A DNA stretch of 64,000 nucleotides from JAQGMV01 sp963828715. GTDB lineage: Bacteria > Pseudomonadota > Gammaproteobacteria > Burkholderiales > SG8-41. The stretch is from contig CAWHFX010000005.1 in NCBI GenBank assembly GCA_963828715.1, forward strand, positions 124,001 to 188,000, read 5' to 3'. Under the pieces are notes generated by a model. That model did not search any database. It saw nothing but the letters and a program-made list of their open reading frames with translations, and had not been told where the DNA came from. The stretch's first letter is position 1. Every line of letters begins with the position of its first letter. Below are positions 26,754 through 36,301 of the stretch, piece after piece. The position numbers were made by a program, and so were the translations under genes.

Positions 26754-29456
26754 GTGGTGATCGCACCGGTCCTCAGCCCTCGCGGGCGTCTGCATCTCGC
26801 TACCTCCGCCGATCCGTCTTCGCTCGACTCTTTGCTCGCAGCGGGCCTGGCGGAGGCATTCGAACGCGGTGCCGGTCATGGCTTGCTGCGACTCGGAGCG
26901 GACGAGGTCGCAAGTTCACTTCCGCCGGGGCTGCGCTACTGGCGCGATTTTGCGGCGCGTTACGTCAGCGCGCTGTGCACGCATGCGACGATCGAGGAGG
27001 ATCGCGCACCCACGCACGTCGCTGCGCCGCCGCCGGAAGAGCTCGCGAAGCTTGCGTCCGGTGTGCCGCCGATGGAGGGCGCGGAGTACGTAACCGGCGA
27101 AGTGCTCGCAGCCTTGTGGGCCGAGATCGACGCGGCATTTCACATCGAGCTCGATGAGTCGGGCCAGTCGCTGCAGGCATTCCTGAAACGCCGCAGTCCC
27201 GCCTGGAATCTCGTCGGGCGCGTGTATTTCAATCTCGCCGAAAACCGACTCGATGAAGAGGCACCCTTCGCCTTCGTCGCAACGTATACGACCCGGCTCA
27301 CCTCACGCGCGCGGGCACAGCACGTCCCGCTCAGGCAGGCTTTGACCGAGTACGCCGGCGCGCGCAATCGCGAACGACTGCTTTCTCTGCTCCTGCCGGT
27401 GCAGCGCGCGGCCGCCCAATGCGCGTGGCTCAGGGAAATGGTGGACAGTGGCGACATCTATCACCCGCTGCGATGGACGCCGCCGGAGGCGTTGCGTTTT
27501 CTGACGGATGCGCCGCTGCTCGAAAGCGGCGGTGTCATCGTCCGCATGCCGACACAATGGAAAGCGCGCCGGCCGGCGCGGCCGATCGTGAACGCAGCCG
27601 TCGGGGGAAAGCCGCCGTCGCTGCTCGGCATGGATGCGCTGCTCGATTTCAGGGTCGAAGTCGTGCTCGAGGGCGAGCGGCTGACGGCGAAGGAGATCGA
27701 ACAACTGCTGCAAAATTCGGACGGTCTGGCGATGATTCGCGGCCGCTGGGTCGAAGTGGACACGGAGCGACTGCGCAGGACGCTCGACGAGTTTCGTCGC
27801 GCCGAAGCGGCTGCCGAGCAGCACGGTCTCACATGGGCCGAAGCCATGCGCATGCTCTCGCGCACGACCGGGCCCGGTGAAAGCGCCGATGAACCGGATC
27901 GAGAATTTTCACGTGTCAGCGCGGGACCCTGGCTAGCGGAAACGCTGGCCGGACTGCGCTCGCCCGAGGGGCTGACGCGCATTGATCCGGGAAAGGGCCT
28001 GCGCACGACTCTCCGGCCCTATCAGACCGTAGGCGTGCGCTGGCTCTTTTTTCTGTACAGCCTTCGTCTGGGTGCCTGTCTCGCGGATGACATGGGACTC
28101 GGAAAGACGCTTCAGGTGCTGGCGTTGCTTCTTGTCGTGCGCCAGCAGGCGCAGGCAGGGAACCGCCCGCATGCGCCGAGCGTTCTGGTTGCGCCGGCTT
28201 CACTGCTCGCGAACTGGCTTGCGGAGATCGAACGCCATGCCCCGGAGCTGAAGGCGCTCGTCGCGCATTCGTCTGCAATGCCGCGCACCGAGCTGAAGCA
28301 GTTTTCCGCCGAGGGCGTTGCAGATTACGACCTCGTGATCGTCACTTACGGGTCGGTTGCGACAATGCAGTGGTTGCACGACGTGAACTGGCACCTGGCG
28401 ATACTGGACGAGGCACAGGCGATACGCAATCCTGCTGCACAACAGACGCGTGCGGTGAAGCGCCTGCGAGCGGACGTCAAGGTCGCGCTCACCGGTACCC
28501 CCGTGGAGAACCGGCTCGGTGATCTATGGTCGATATTCGACTTCGTCAATCCGGGGCTGTTGGGATCGAGGCATGAATTCGGTGCTTTCGCGAAGCGCCT
28601 TGCGAATCGCGAGCACGACGCTTACGAGCCGCTTCGAGAGCTCGTGCGACCCTACATCCTGCGGCGGCTCAAGACCGACCGGAAAGTCATCGCAGACCTT
28701 CCGGACAAGACGGAGATCAAGGCGTTCTGCGGGCTCAGCGCGAAGCAGGCGGCGCTTTATCAACGCTCGGTGAAGGAACTGGAGCGCCGTCTGGAGAGCG
28801 AGGCCGAAGGCGTCCAGCGGAAAGGCCTCATTCTGTCGTTCCTCATGCGCTTCAAGCAGATCTGCAATCATCCGTCGCACTGGACCGGCGACGGCGCATG
28901 GCACGAACACGACAGCGGCAAGTTCGAACGCCTGCGCGAGATCACGGAGGTGATTGCGGCGAAGCAGGAGAAGGTGCTCGTGTTCACGCAGTTCCGTGAG
29001 GCGACGGAGCCGCTGGCCGAATTTCTGGAGACGGTGTTCGGACGGTCCGGGCTCGTTCTGCACGGCGCGACGGCCGTCGGTAAACGCCAGGGGCTCGTGC
29101 GCAAATTCCAGGAAGACGAGGGCGTCCCGTTCTTCGTGCTTTCGCTCAAGGCAGGTGGCACCGGGCTCAATCTGACCGCTGCGTCGCACGTGATTCATTT
29201 CGACCGATGGTGGAACCCGGCGGTCGAGAATCAGGCGACCGATCGCGCATTTCGCATCGGGCAGCGCCGCAACGTGCTCGTGCATAAATTCGTGTGCCGC
29301 GGGACGCTCGAGGAGCGGATCGACGCGCTGATCGAGTCGAAGCTCGCGCTCGCACGAGACGTGCTGCATGGCGGCCCCGAAACGCTCCTCACCGAAATGA
29401 GCAATGACGAAATAATGAAGCTCGTTGCGCTCGACGTGCGAGCGGCCGCGCTTTAG
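26754..29456 (+). CDS. SNF2-family DEAD/DEAH-box ATPase
   Basis: The 900-residue protein carries a full Swi2/Snf2 ATPase in its second half: TLRPYQTVGVRWLFFLY (Q-like motif), DDMGLGKTLQVLALL (Walker A, about residue 445), ILDEAQAIRNP (DEAQ box, about 551), ALTGTPVENRLGDLWSIFDF (motif III), FSLKAGGTGLNLTAASHVIHFDRWWNPAVENQATDRAFRIGQ (motifs V-VI). The first 400 residues form the helix-rich region seen in bacterial SNF2 proteins. It translocates on DNA, remodelling protein-DNA or RNA polymerase complexes. The start is a GTG without a strong SD, with an adjacent GTG also possible. A SWIM zinc-finger gene follows 11 bases downstream. Confidence 0.93.
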   Translation: MVIAPVLSPRGRLHLATSADPSSLDSLLAAGLAEAFERGAGHGLLRLGADEVASSLPPGLRYWRDFAARYVSALCTHATIEEDRAPTHVAAPPPEELAKLASGVPPMEGAEYVTGEVLAALWAEIDAAFHIELDESGQSLQAFLKRRSPAWNLVGRVYFNLAENRLDEEAPFAFVATYTTRLTSRARAQHVPLRQALTEYAGARNRERLLSLLLPVQRAAAQCAWLREMVDSGDIYHPLRWTPPEALRFLTDAPLLESGGVIVRMPTQWKARRPARPIVNAAVGGKPPSLLGMDALLDFRVEVVLEGERLTAKEIEQLLQNSDGLAMIRGRWVEVDTERLRRTLDEFRRAEAAAEQHGLTWAEAMRMLSRTTGPGESADEPDREFSRVSAGPWLAETLAGLRSPEGLTRIDPGKGLRTTLRPYQTVGVRWLFFLYSLRLGACLADDMGLGKTLQVLALLLVVRQQAQAGNRPHAPSVLVAPASLLANWLAEIERHAPELKALVAHSSAMPRTELKQFSAEGVADYDLVIVTYGSVATMQWLHDVNWHLAILDEAQAIRNPAAQQTRAVKRLRADVKVALTGTPVENRLGDLWSIFDFVNPGLLGSRHEFGAFAKRLANREHDAYEPLRELVRPYILRRLKTDRKVIADLPDKTEIKAFCGLSAKQAALYQRSVKELERRLESEAEGVQRKGLILSFLMRFKQICNHPSHWTGDGAWHEHDSGKFERLREITEVIAAKQEKVLVFTQFREATEPLAEFLETVFGRSGLVLHGATAVGKRQGLVRKFQEDEGVPFFVLSLKAGGTGLNLTAASHVIHFDRWWNPAVENQATDRAFRIGQRRNVLVHKFVCRGTLEERIDALIESKLALARDVLHGGPETLLTEMSNDEIMKLVALDVRAAAL

Positions 29457-29467
29457 AGTCTGTCCGC

Positions 29468-30253
29468 ATGCCTTACGACGACGACTACTTCAGGCCCTAC
29501 GTCTCGGCGGCTGAGCGCAAACGCCGCGCGCTGAAGGCCGCAGCACGCCTCGACCGGAAGGCTCGACCGCGCGCCCCGATCGTGATCGCCGGCCGCAATA
29601 TCGCGTCGACGTTCTGGGGCCGTTCGTGGTGCCGGAACATGGAGCGCTACAGCGATTTCCACAACCGGCTCGGCCGCGGCCGCTCGTACGTGCGCAGCGG
29701 CGCGGTTCTCGATCTGCGCATCGAAGCCGGTAAGGTCGCGTCGAGTGTCATGGGCTCACGGCTGTATTCCGTCGAGGTCGGCATCAAGGCCGTGCCGCAA
29801 GCGCGCTGGGATGCGCTGTGCAGACGCTGCGCGGGTGGCATCGATTCGATGGTGGAGCTGCTGCAGGGGCGTTTCTCGGAAGCCGTGATGGAGCACATCT
29901 GCGGTGAGGCAGCCGGGCTCTTTCCGTCACCCCAGGAGATTTCCTTCGGCTGTACATGTCCCGACGCGGCGTCGATGTGCAAGCACGTCGCCGCCGTGCT
30001 CTACGGGATCGGCGCGCGCTTCGACAGCCACCCTGAGCTTTTCTTCACGCTGCGCGGCGTCGACGGCAACGACCTCATCGCTGCGGCGGGAGCCGGCGCT
30101 GCTGCGGCACCCGCGCGGGCGGGGCGCGGACGGCGACTCCAGGGTGCCGATCTGAGCGCGCTTTTCGGCATCGAGATCGTGGAGCCCGACGCAATCCCTG
30201 CGGTTCGCGGACGCGCGCGCGCGAAAACCCGCATCACGTCGAAGCGCCAGTAA
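29468..30253 (+). CDS. SWIM zinc-finger protein, partner of the SNF2 ATPase
   Basis: This is a 261-residue protein with SWIM motif FGCTCPDAASMCKHVAAVLYGIG near residue 160: CxC...CxH as in bacterial SWIM zinc fingers. The N-terminal part (AGRNIASTFWGRSWCRNMERYSDFHNRLGRGRSYVRSG) is shared by SWIM proteins next to SNF2 helicases. The C-terminus is low in complexity and Ala/Arg-rich (GAGAAAAPARAGRGRR), probably nucleic-acid binding. The 11-base spacing to the SNF2 gene suggests one transcript and a joint remodelling or repair role, though the biochemical task of the pair is not established. Confidence 0.92.
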   Translation: MPYDDDYFRPYVSAAERKRRALKAAARLDRKARPRAPIVIAGRNIASTFWGRSWCRNMERYSDFHNRLGRGRSYVRSGAVLDLRIEAGKVASSVMGSRLYSVEVGIKAVPQARWDALCRRCAGGIDSMVELLQGRFSEAVMEHICGEAAGLFPSPQEISFGCTCPDAASMCKHVAAVLYGIGARFDSHPELFFTLRGVDGNDLIAAAGAGAAAAPARAGRGRRLQGADLSALFGIEIVEPDAIPAVRGRARAKTRITSKRQ

Positions 30254-30277
30254 GACTTTTCTCTCGGTCCGTTATTC

Positions 30278-30655
30278 TTACGCGATTGCTTTGTCGTATG
30301 CGCGCGCGAGGCGCGAATCGAGCGTCACCAGTGGCGCGCGATGCACGAGTGCAAGCTGAAGGTAGGCCGCGTCATAGGCCGAGAGCGACCACTGGTTTGC
30401 GAGATGCGGGAGCGTCTGCCAGTGCGGCTCGCTAAGTTCGATCTCGAGCTCACCGAACAGCAGGTAGCGTGCGAGGATGGTCTGTGCATCGGCGGGACGC
30501 CGCGCAAGCTTCGTGGTGCAGACGCTCGCCAGCTCGTACACGAGCAAGCCCGGCGCGAGCAGCGGACCGTCTAGACTCGCCAGGACGGGCTCCGCCTCCG
30601 GCTCGTCGAACAGCACCGCAGCCACTGCGGACGCGTCAACGACGGTGACGTTCAT
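30278..30655 (-). CDS. PIN-domain toxin (VapC-like)
   Basis: This 125-residue PIN protein begins VTVVDASAVAAVLFDEPEA (first catalytic Asp), has LLVYELASVC (Glu), and ends with LSAYDAAYLQLALVHRAPLVTLDSRLARAY, the characteristic YDAAYLxLA and TLDxxLA acidic motifs. It would cleave RNA when free of antitoxin. The ATG lies inside the end of the antitoxin gene (20-base overlap), typical of VapBC/FitAB operons. It is a different PIN subgroup from the toxin at 2458-2859. Confidence 0.9.
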   Translation of the reverse strand: MNVTVVDASAVAAVLFDEPEAEPVLASLDGPLLAPGLLVYELASVCTTKLARRPADAQTILARYLLFGELEIELSEPHWQTLPHLANQWSLSAYDAAYLQLALVHRAPLVTLDSRLARAYDKAIA

Positions 30656-30950
30656 CCCGCAGCGCGCGGATGATCGCGGCCGATTCTCCAGGCGACGTCG
30701 CCCCGAGCCGACGCGCGCGTTCCCACAGCTCGCGCAGCGTAAGTCGTCTTCCGTGTGCGGCCGGCTCCTTCGCCGCTTTTTTCACCTGGTATGCACGCGC
30801 GGGCTCGTTCGCTGTCGAGCTTGCCGAAATCGCTTCGTTGAGAATGGCCATCAGCTCGCCCTGAAGTGAACGATGGCTCCCCGCCGCACGGGCACGCAGC
30901 TTTTCCGCCAGGCGGTCGGGAACGTTCTTGATGGTGAGGGTCACGGGCAC
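30636..30950 (-). CDS. FitA/VapB-type RHH antitoxin
   Basis: This 104-residue protein starts at the GTG at 30950 with AAGGA seven bases upstream. VTLTIKNVPDRLAEKLRARAAGSHRSLQGELMAILNEAI is the ribbon-helix-helix of plasmid-stability (FitA/Phd-like) antitoxins. The long tail (QVKKAAKEPAAHGRRLTLRELWERARRLG) should wrap the PIN toxin. The same frame is open far upstream into the hydroxyacyl-CoA dehydrogenase remnant because that gene's frameshift removes its stop, so an apparent 531-residue fusion is not real. An upstream ATG at 30980 would add ten residues. Confidence 0.87.
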   Translation of the reverse strand: MPVTLTIKNVPDRLAEKLRARAAGSHRSLQGELMAILNEAISASSTANEPARAYQVKKAAKEPAAHGRRLTLRELWERARRLGATSPGESAAIIRALRDERHRR

Positions 30951-31012
30951 ACGGGGTCCTTCGGTGGATCCATTATGCATCCATTTCGGATCCAGCGCCA
31001 ATCGGACGTGAA

Positions 31013-33136
31013 TCAGGCCTGCTGCGAGCCTGAGCCCTTCGCCTCGCGCAGCGACGCCCCTTTGTCGCCGATCTCGCGCAGCAGATTGCTGGGCTTCCAG
31101 CGCGCGCCGTAGCGCTGCGTGCCACTCGTTGACCTGGTCGAGGATCGTCTTCGATCCCACGGTATCGGCCCAGTACATGAGTCCGCCGCGATAACGCGGG
31201 AAGCCGAAGCCGTGGAGCCACATGACGTCGATGTCGCTCGCGCGGTAAGCCTTGCCTTCCTCGAGAATCTTGCAGGCCTCGTTGACCGAAGCGAGCAGCA
31301 GACGCCGCAGGATCTCGTCGTCGGTGAAGGTGCGCTGCTCGATGCCGAACTCCTTCGCGATGTCCGCGATCACGCTCTTCACGACCTCGTCGGGATGCGG
31401 TGTGCGGTCGCCTTTTTCGTAGCGATACCAGCCCGCCCCGGTTTTCTGACCCTTGCGCCCCATCTCGACGAGCCGATCCGGAACGTGCAGCTTGCGGTAG
31501 TTCGGGTCGGCCGCCGCGCGCCGCTTACGCGTGTCGTAGCTTATGTCGAGGCCGGAGAGGTCGTTCACCGCGAACGGTCCCATCGGATAGCCGAAATCGA
31601 CCATCACCTTGTCGATCTGCTCGGGGAGCGCGCCTTCTTCGAGCATGAGGATCATCTCGGTGACGAACGGCGCACGGCTGCGGTTGGCGGCGAAGCCGTC
31701 GCAACTGCCCGCGACCGCGCTGATCTTGCCGACATCGCGGCCCATCTGCATCGCGCCGACAATGGTCTCGATCGAAGTCTTCGTGCCTTTCACCACTTCG
31801 CACAGCTTCATCACGTTGGCCGGAGCGAAGAAGTGGGCGCCGGCGACATCCTGCGGCCGCCTGGTGCAGTTCGCCATGATGTCCGTGTCGATCGCGGACG
31901 AGTTGCTGAGGAGCAACGCGCCCGGCTTCATCACCGCGTCGAGTTTCGCGAACACGTCCTTCTTCACGTCGATGCGCTCGAATACCGCTTCGACGACGAC
32001 GTCGCAGTCGCCGATGTCTTCATAGCGCTCGACCGCCTGGATGCGGGGCAGGCGCTCGTCCATCTGCGCCTGCGTGATGCTGCCGCGCTTCACGCTGACG
32101 GCGTAGTTGTCGCGGACGCGCTGCAGGCCCCTGTCCAGCGTCTCGCGTGTAGCGTCGAGAATCTTCACCGGAATGCCATAGTCGGCGAAGCACATGGCGA
32201 TACCGCCGCCCATGGTGCCGGCGCCGACCACCGCCGCGGCCTTGATGCGCGGAGGCTTGTAATCCTTCGGCGCGCCGGGGATCTTCGCGACTTCGCGTTC
32301 GGCGAAGAAGGCGTAACGGAGCGCTTTCGCTTCGTCGGCGTTTTCGAGCTCGGCGAAGAGCCGGCGCTCGGTCTCGCAGGCCCTGTTCGAACGGCTCCGT
32401 GGTCGCGGCCTCGACCGCTGCGATGCAGTGATAAGGCGCCTTCTGGTTGCGGGCTTTGCGTGCGATCGATTTGCGCATCGCCTCGAACATGCCGGGGTCG
32501 TTCTTCGCTTCAGCGAGGCGATCGGTCCTGTCGCGCACGCGCGGAAGCGGCCGCTTCGACGCGATGCTTTTCGCGAACTGGATTGCGGCGCCGCGCAGGT
32601 CCTTGTCGTCCACGATCTCGTCGATAATTCCGAGCTGCTTCGCCTCCGGCGCCGGCACGTGACGCCCGCTCACGATCATCTCCATCGCGGCTTTCGGCCC
32701 GATGAGTCGCGGCAGCCGCTGCGTGCCGCCGCCGCCCGGCAGGATGCCGATCAGCACTTCGGGCAGGCCCGACTTTCGCGCTCGGCACGGCGATGCGGTA
32801 ATGGCACGCGAGCGCGTGCTCCAGTCCTCCGCCGAGCGCATAGCCGTGAATGGCAGCGACGACGGGCTTCGCGCTTTCGTCGAGCGCCTTCGTGCTCTGG
32901 CCGGTTGTCAGCGTGCGCGCTTTTCCGAACTGGCGGATGTCGGCGCCCGCGATGAAACTGCGGCCCGCGCCGATCAGAACCAGCGCGCTCACGCCCGGGT
33001 CAGCGGTGCCGCGTCCGACCGCATCGATGATGCCTTCGCGCACGCCCGGCCCGAGCGCGTTCACGGGGGGGTTGTCTATCGTAATGACGCCGATGCCGTC
33101 TTCGACTTCATAGCGCACGACCTGGGGTTCACTCAT
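31013..33136 (-). pseudogene. Bifunctional enoyl-CoA hydratase/3-hydroxyacyl-CoA dehydrogenase (FadB/FadJ-like), frameshifted
   Basis: The ATG at 33136 follows AAGG. The N-terminal crotonase domain includes YEVEDGIGVITIDNPPVNALGPGV, IGAGRSFIAGADIRQF, AIHGYALGGGLEHALACHYRIA, PEVLIGILPGGGGTQRLPRL. The NAD-binding domain has VVGAGTMGGGIAMCFADYGIPV, LLLSNSSAIDTDIMAN, GAHFFAPANVMKLCEVVKG, and the C-terminal domain GKAYRASDIDVMWLHGFGFPRYRGGLMYWAD. It is a monofunctional-length alpha-subunit of about 700 residues carrying out the second and third steps of beta-oxidation. Three frame changes (about 32772, 32384 and 31114), each explained by one extra base, interrupt it; the true stop would be at 31013-31015. 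A usual partner thiolase is not in the window. Confidence 0.88.
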
Positions 33137-33393
33137 CGCCTTACTCTCTCTTGCTTGATTGGGGGCGGCGCTCGCCTGAAGGCTCGGGCCTCGCCGCCCT
33201 ACGGAACAGAGGGACACCCATGGTTTCCCTCCGTAACCTCCCATCCTTCGTTGCGTGTCGGCGACACGCTGATTAGGGGCGGCACTCGCCTGCGCTACCT
33301 TCTCCCCGAGCATAGCGCACACGGCGTTTCGGCTCACCTGTGCGCTCTGCTAATCTCTGCGGGCTCGTCAATTCATACGCGTGGAGGAGGCGG

Positions 33394-34356
33394 TTGAAGC
33401 GCATTCTGTTCTGCATGGCCGCGGCCGTGTTTGCATCCGCGGGGCAGCCGGCATTCGCTCAGAGCTACCCGGCCAAACCGATCCGCATCGTGGTGCCGTT
33501 TCCGCCGGGCGGCGGCAGCGACGTCATCGCACGCGTCGCAGCGCAGAAGCTCACCGAGGCGATGGGACAACAGGTGATCGTCGACAATCGCGCCGGCGGG
33601 GGCGGGACGGTAGGCGCGGAGGTCGGCGCGAAGGCGCCGCCCGACGGCTACACGCTGATGCTGATCGCGCCGAGCTACACGGTTGGCCCGAGCCTCTACA
33701 AGCTTTCGTTCGACGCTGCAAACGACATCACCGCGATCATCCAGCTCTCGCAGGGCGCGTTCATTCTCGCAGTGCATCCATCGCTTCCGGTCAAGACGGT
33801 AAGCGATCTCCTCGCGCTCGCGAAAGCGCGTCCGGACGAGCTGAGCTACGCTTCGGCCGGCGCGGGCAGCGGCATCCACCTTGCGATGGCGTTGTTCCTC
33901 GATAGGGCGGGCGTCAGGATCCTTCACGTACCGTACAAGGGGAACGGGCCGGCGCTTACCGATACCATTGCGGGCAACGTGCAGATGCTGATGAGCAGCG
34001 CGCCGTCCATCATGCCGCACGTGAGGAACGGCCGGTTGCGTGCGCTCGCGGTGAGCACTGCGCAACGCAGCCCGACAGCGCCGGACCTCCCGACGGTCGC
34101 GGAGGCCGGTATCAAGGACTTTGACGTTACGCTCTGGCATGGGCTCATCGGACCGAAGGGCGTTCCTGCCGCGATCGTGAGCCGGCTCAATGGCGAGCTG
34201 AACAAGACGCTCAAGACGAAGGAGATGGTGGATCGTCTTGCGGCCGATGGTGTCGTGCCGGCGGGCGGAACACCGGAGCAGTTCGCGATGATCATCCGGC
34301 GCGACATCGACATGTGGGGCAACGTGATCAGGAAGGCGGGGATAAAGGCCGATTGA
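33394..34356 (+). CDS. Bug/TctC-family solute-binding protein
   Basis: The TTG start at 33394 follows GGAGGAGGCGG. The 320-residue product begins KRILFCMAAAVFASAGQPAFAQ (signal peptide), then YPAKPIRIVVPFPPGGGSD, VDNRAGGGGTVGAE, PPDGYTLMLIAPS, SYASAGAGSGIHLAMALF, HVPYKGNGPA and LPTVAEAGIKDFD. The TTG is preferred to the upstream ATG at 33340, which would add an atypical cysteine/arginine segment. The gene is divergent from the FadB-like gene, and a REP-like palindrome begins four bases after its stop. Confidence 0.92.
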   Translation: MKRILFCMAAAVFASAGQPAFAQSYPAKPIRIVVPFPPGGGSDVIARVAAQKLTEAMGQQVIVDNRAGGGGTVGAEVGAKAPPDGYTLMLIAPSYTVGPSLYKLSFDAANDITAIIQLSQGAFILAVHPSLPVKTVSDLLALAKARPDELSYASAGAGSGIHLAMALFLDRAGVRILHVPYKGNGPALTDTIAGNVQMLMSSAPSIMPHVRNGRLRALAVSTAQRSPTAPDLPTVAEAGIKDFDVTLWHGLIGPKGVPAAIVSRLNGELNKTLKTKEMVDRLAADGVVPAGGTPEQFAMIIRRDIDMWGNVIRKAGIKAD

Positions 34357-34359
34357 GTT

Positions 34360-34402
34360 GTTCGTGCTTCGAGACGGACTTGTCGTCCTCCTCAGCACGA
34401 AC
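34360..34402. repeat. REP-like palindrome (GTTCGTGCT / AGCACGAAC)
   Basis: Nine-base perfect arms GTTCGTGCT (34360-34368) and AGCACGAAC (34394-34402) enclose a partially self-complementary core. It begins four bases past the Bug stop codon and could fold in the transcript as a terminator-like or mRNA-stabilising hairpin, although no U-tract follows. The same unit is present at 18639-18675. Confidence 0.6.
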
Positions 34403-34443
34403 GGTTGCCGTGGCGCGAATGCCCAATGTGAGAGGAACCCGGA

Positions 34444-35250
34444 ATGCCGACAACGCGAATCGAACCCGGTCTCGAAATGCACTACCGCGTGGACGACTTC
34501 ACCGACCCATGGCGCGAAGCGGAAGCGGTGCTGATGATCCACGGCAATCACGAAGGCGGCATGTCGTGGAACGGATGGGCGCCACACCTCGCCCGACATT
34601 ACAAAGTGATCCGCCCGGACACGCGCGGCTTTGCCGATTCGACGCCGATGGCGCGCGACTTTCCGTGGTCGATGGACCTCGTGATCGACGATTTCGTGCA
34701 GCTCATGACAACGCTTGGGCTCGAGCGCGTTCATCTCGTCGGCGCGAAGATCGGCGGCACGATCGCCCGTGCGTTTGCCGCGCGTCGTCCGGAGCGCGTG
34801 AGTACGCTCACGGTCGTGGGCTCGCCCGTACCGGCCCGGGCGCCCGGGAAAGAGAAGCTCCTGAAGGCGATCGAAGAGCAGGGCGTGGAAGCGCGGGCCC
34901 GCAGCGGCATGGGTGCGCGTCTCGGCTCCGAGTTCCCGCCCGAAGCGGTCGAGTGGTGGGTCAAGTTCATGGGCCGTACGTCGCTCGACAGCGTGCTCGG
35001 CTTCGTCGATGCCATCAACTTCACCGACATCTCCGCCGACGTTCCGAAGATCCGCTGTCCGATGCTCGTTATCACGACCGAAGGCAGCGGTCTCGCGTCT
35101 GTCGAGGAGACACGTGCGTGGCAGCAGCAGGTGCCGGGCTCGGAACTGCTGGTGCTGCCAGGCGACTCGTATCACATTGCCGTGACCGCTCCGGACCGTT
35201 GCGCCGCGGCGACGCTCGAGTTCCTCCGTCGCCGCTCGCCGTCGCACTGA
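34444..35250 (+). CDS. Alpha/beta-hydrolase-fold protein without nucleophile serine (GAKIGG)
   Basis: The 268-residue protein has the alpha/beta-hydrolase pattern: AVLMIHGNHEGGMSWNGWAPHLARHYKVIRPDTRGFADS, LVIDDFVQLMTTLGLERVHLVG, a lid region and VPKIRCPMLVITTEGSG, GDSYHIAVTAPDR with a candidate His. The nucleophile elbow, usually GxSxGG, reads GAKIGG with Lys about residue 102, so canonical serine hydrolase chemistry is excluded. GAGGA precedes the ATG. The oxyanion-type HGN motif is intact. It lies tail-to-tail with a Bug gene, one base apart. Function may be non-hydrolytic or scaffold-like. Confidence 0.85.
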   Translation: MPTTRIEPGLEMHYRVDDFTDPWREAEAVLMIHGNHEGGMSWNGWAPHLARHYKVIRPDTRGFADSTPMARDFPWSMDLVIDDFVQLMTTLGLERVHLVGAKIGGTIARAFAARRPERVSTLTVVGSPVPARAPGKEKLLKAIEEQGVEARARSGMGARLGSEFPPEAVEWWVKFMGRTSLDSVLGFVDAINFTDISADVPKIRCPMLVITTEGSGLASVEETRAWQQQVPGSELLVLPGDSYHIAVTAPDRCAAATLEFLRRRSPSH

Positions 35251-35251
35251 A

Positions 35252-36229
35252 TCACTCCACCTGCATCCGCGCTTCCTTCGCCACTCTCGCCCACTTCGCG
35301 AGCTCGCTCGCAACGAGTTCGCCGAATGCTTCCGGCGTGCTGGCGACGGGCTCCGAGCCGTCTCGCGCGAGCTGCGTGACGACTTCCGGCAAGTGCACGA
35401 CGTCGACCGTCACGCGGTGGAGCGTGCGAATCACGGTCACGGGTGTCCCGGCCGGGGCGAAGAGTCCCTGCCACGATCCTGATTCGAACCCCGGCAGTCC
35501 GGATTCGGAGACGGTGGGCAAGTCCGGCAACGCCGAAGAGCGCTTCAGCCCGGTGACTGCGATGCCGCGCAGTCGCCCCTGACGCATCTGCGTGATCGCC
35601 GACGGCATACTGGCGAAGCTCACCTGCGCTTCGCCTGCCATGACGGCAGTGACCGCGGGACCGGCGCCCTTATAAGGAATGTGCGTCATGTCCACCTTCG
35701 CCATGATGTTGAACAACGCGCCGGCGAAGTGCGGCGCCGTGCCGTTTCCGGGCGAGGCGTAGTTGATCTGCCCCGGCTTCGAACGCGCGAGTGCAATCAG
35801 ATCGTTCACGGTGCGTGCGGCTACGGCGGGATGCGCAACGAGAAGGCCGGGTGCATCCGCCGGCATCGTGATCGGCGCAAAGTCCCTGATGGGATCGTAT
35901 GGCAGCTTGCGATGCAGGCTCGGTGCGCTCGTGAACGAGCTTCCGGCGAGCAGCAGCGTGTAGCCGTCCGCCGGCGCTCTGGCTGCGATTTCGGTGCCGA
36001 TGATGCTGCCGGCGCCGGGACGATTGTCGATCACCACTTGCTGGCCGAGCTTCTCGCCCATCTTCTGCGCGAGCACGCGGCCCACGATATCCGCACTGCC
36101 GCCGGCGGACAACGGGACGACAAGACGGATCGGACGCTCGGGATAACTCGAGGCGGCGAAGGCCATCGAGGCACTCAGCGCGAGCAAGGCGATCGCGATC
36201 GCTTTCGATACGACGGACGGGTTACTCAT
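35252..36229 (-). CDS. Bug/TctC-family solute-binding protein
   Basis: This is 325 residues: signal peptide SKAIAIALLALSASMAFA, then YPERPIRLVVPLSAGGSADIV, VIDNRPGAGSIIGTE, PADGYTLLLAGSS, INYASPGNGTAPHFAGALF, IPYKGAGPAVTA and LPTVSESGLPGFESGSWQGLFAPAGTPV. It is divergent from the WYL regulator across a 72-base gap that must hold both promoters, so the regulator may control it. It is convergent with the GAKIGG hydrolase gene. Confidence 0.93.
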   Translation of the reverse strand: MSNPSVVSKAIAIALLALSASMAFAASSYPERPIRLVVPLSAGGSADIVGRVLAQKMGEKLGQQVVIDNRPGAGSIIGTEIAARAPADGYTLLLAGSSFTSAPSLHRKLPYDPIRDFAPITMPADAPGLLVAHPAVAARTVNDLIALARSKPGQINYASPGNGTAPHFAGALFNIMAKVDMTHIPYKGAGPAVTAVMAGEAQVSFASMPSAITQMRQGRLRGIAVTGLKRSSALPDLPTVSESGLPGFESGSWQGLFAPAGTPVTVIRTLHRVTVDVVHLPEVVTQLARDGSEPVASTPEAFGELVASELAKWARVAKEARMQVE

Positions 36230-36301
36230 GATTCAGGCGCAGCCCTCATTCTGCATTCGTTCCCGGTATACATTATCCCGGACAAGAACGCCTGTCGTGG
36301 C

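Noticed and set aside
30636..32231. Apparent 531-residue fusion of hydroxyacyl-CoA dehydrogenase and RHH antitoxin
   Set aside because: The frame is open only because the dehydrogenase has a one-base shift near 31114; the antitoxin has its own GTG with an SD, and the enzyme's proper stop is at 31013.
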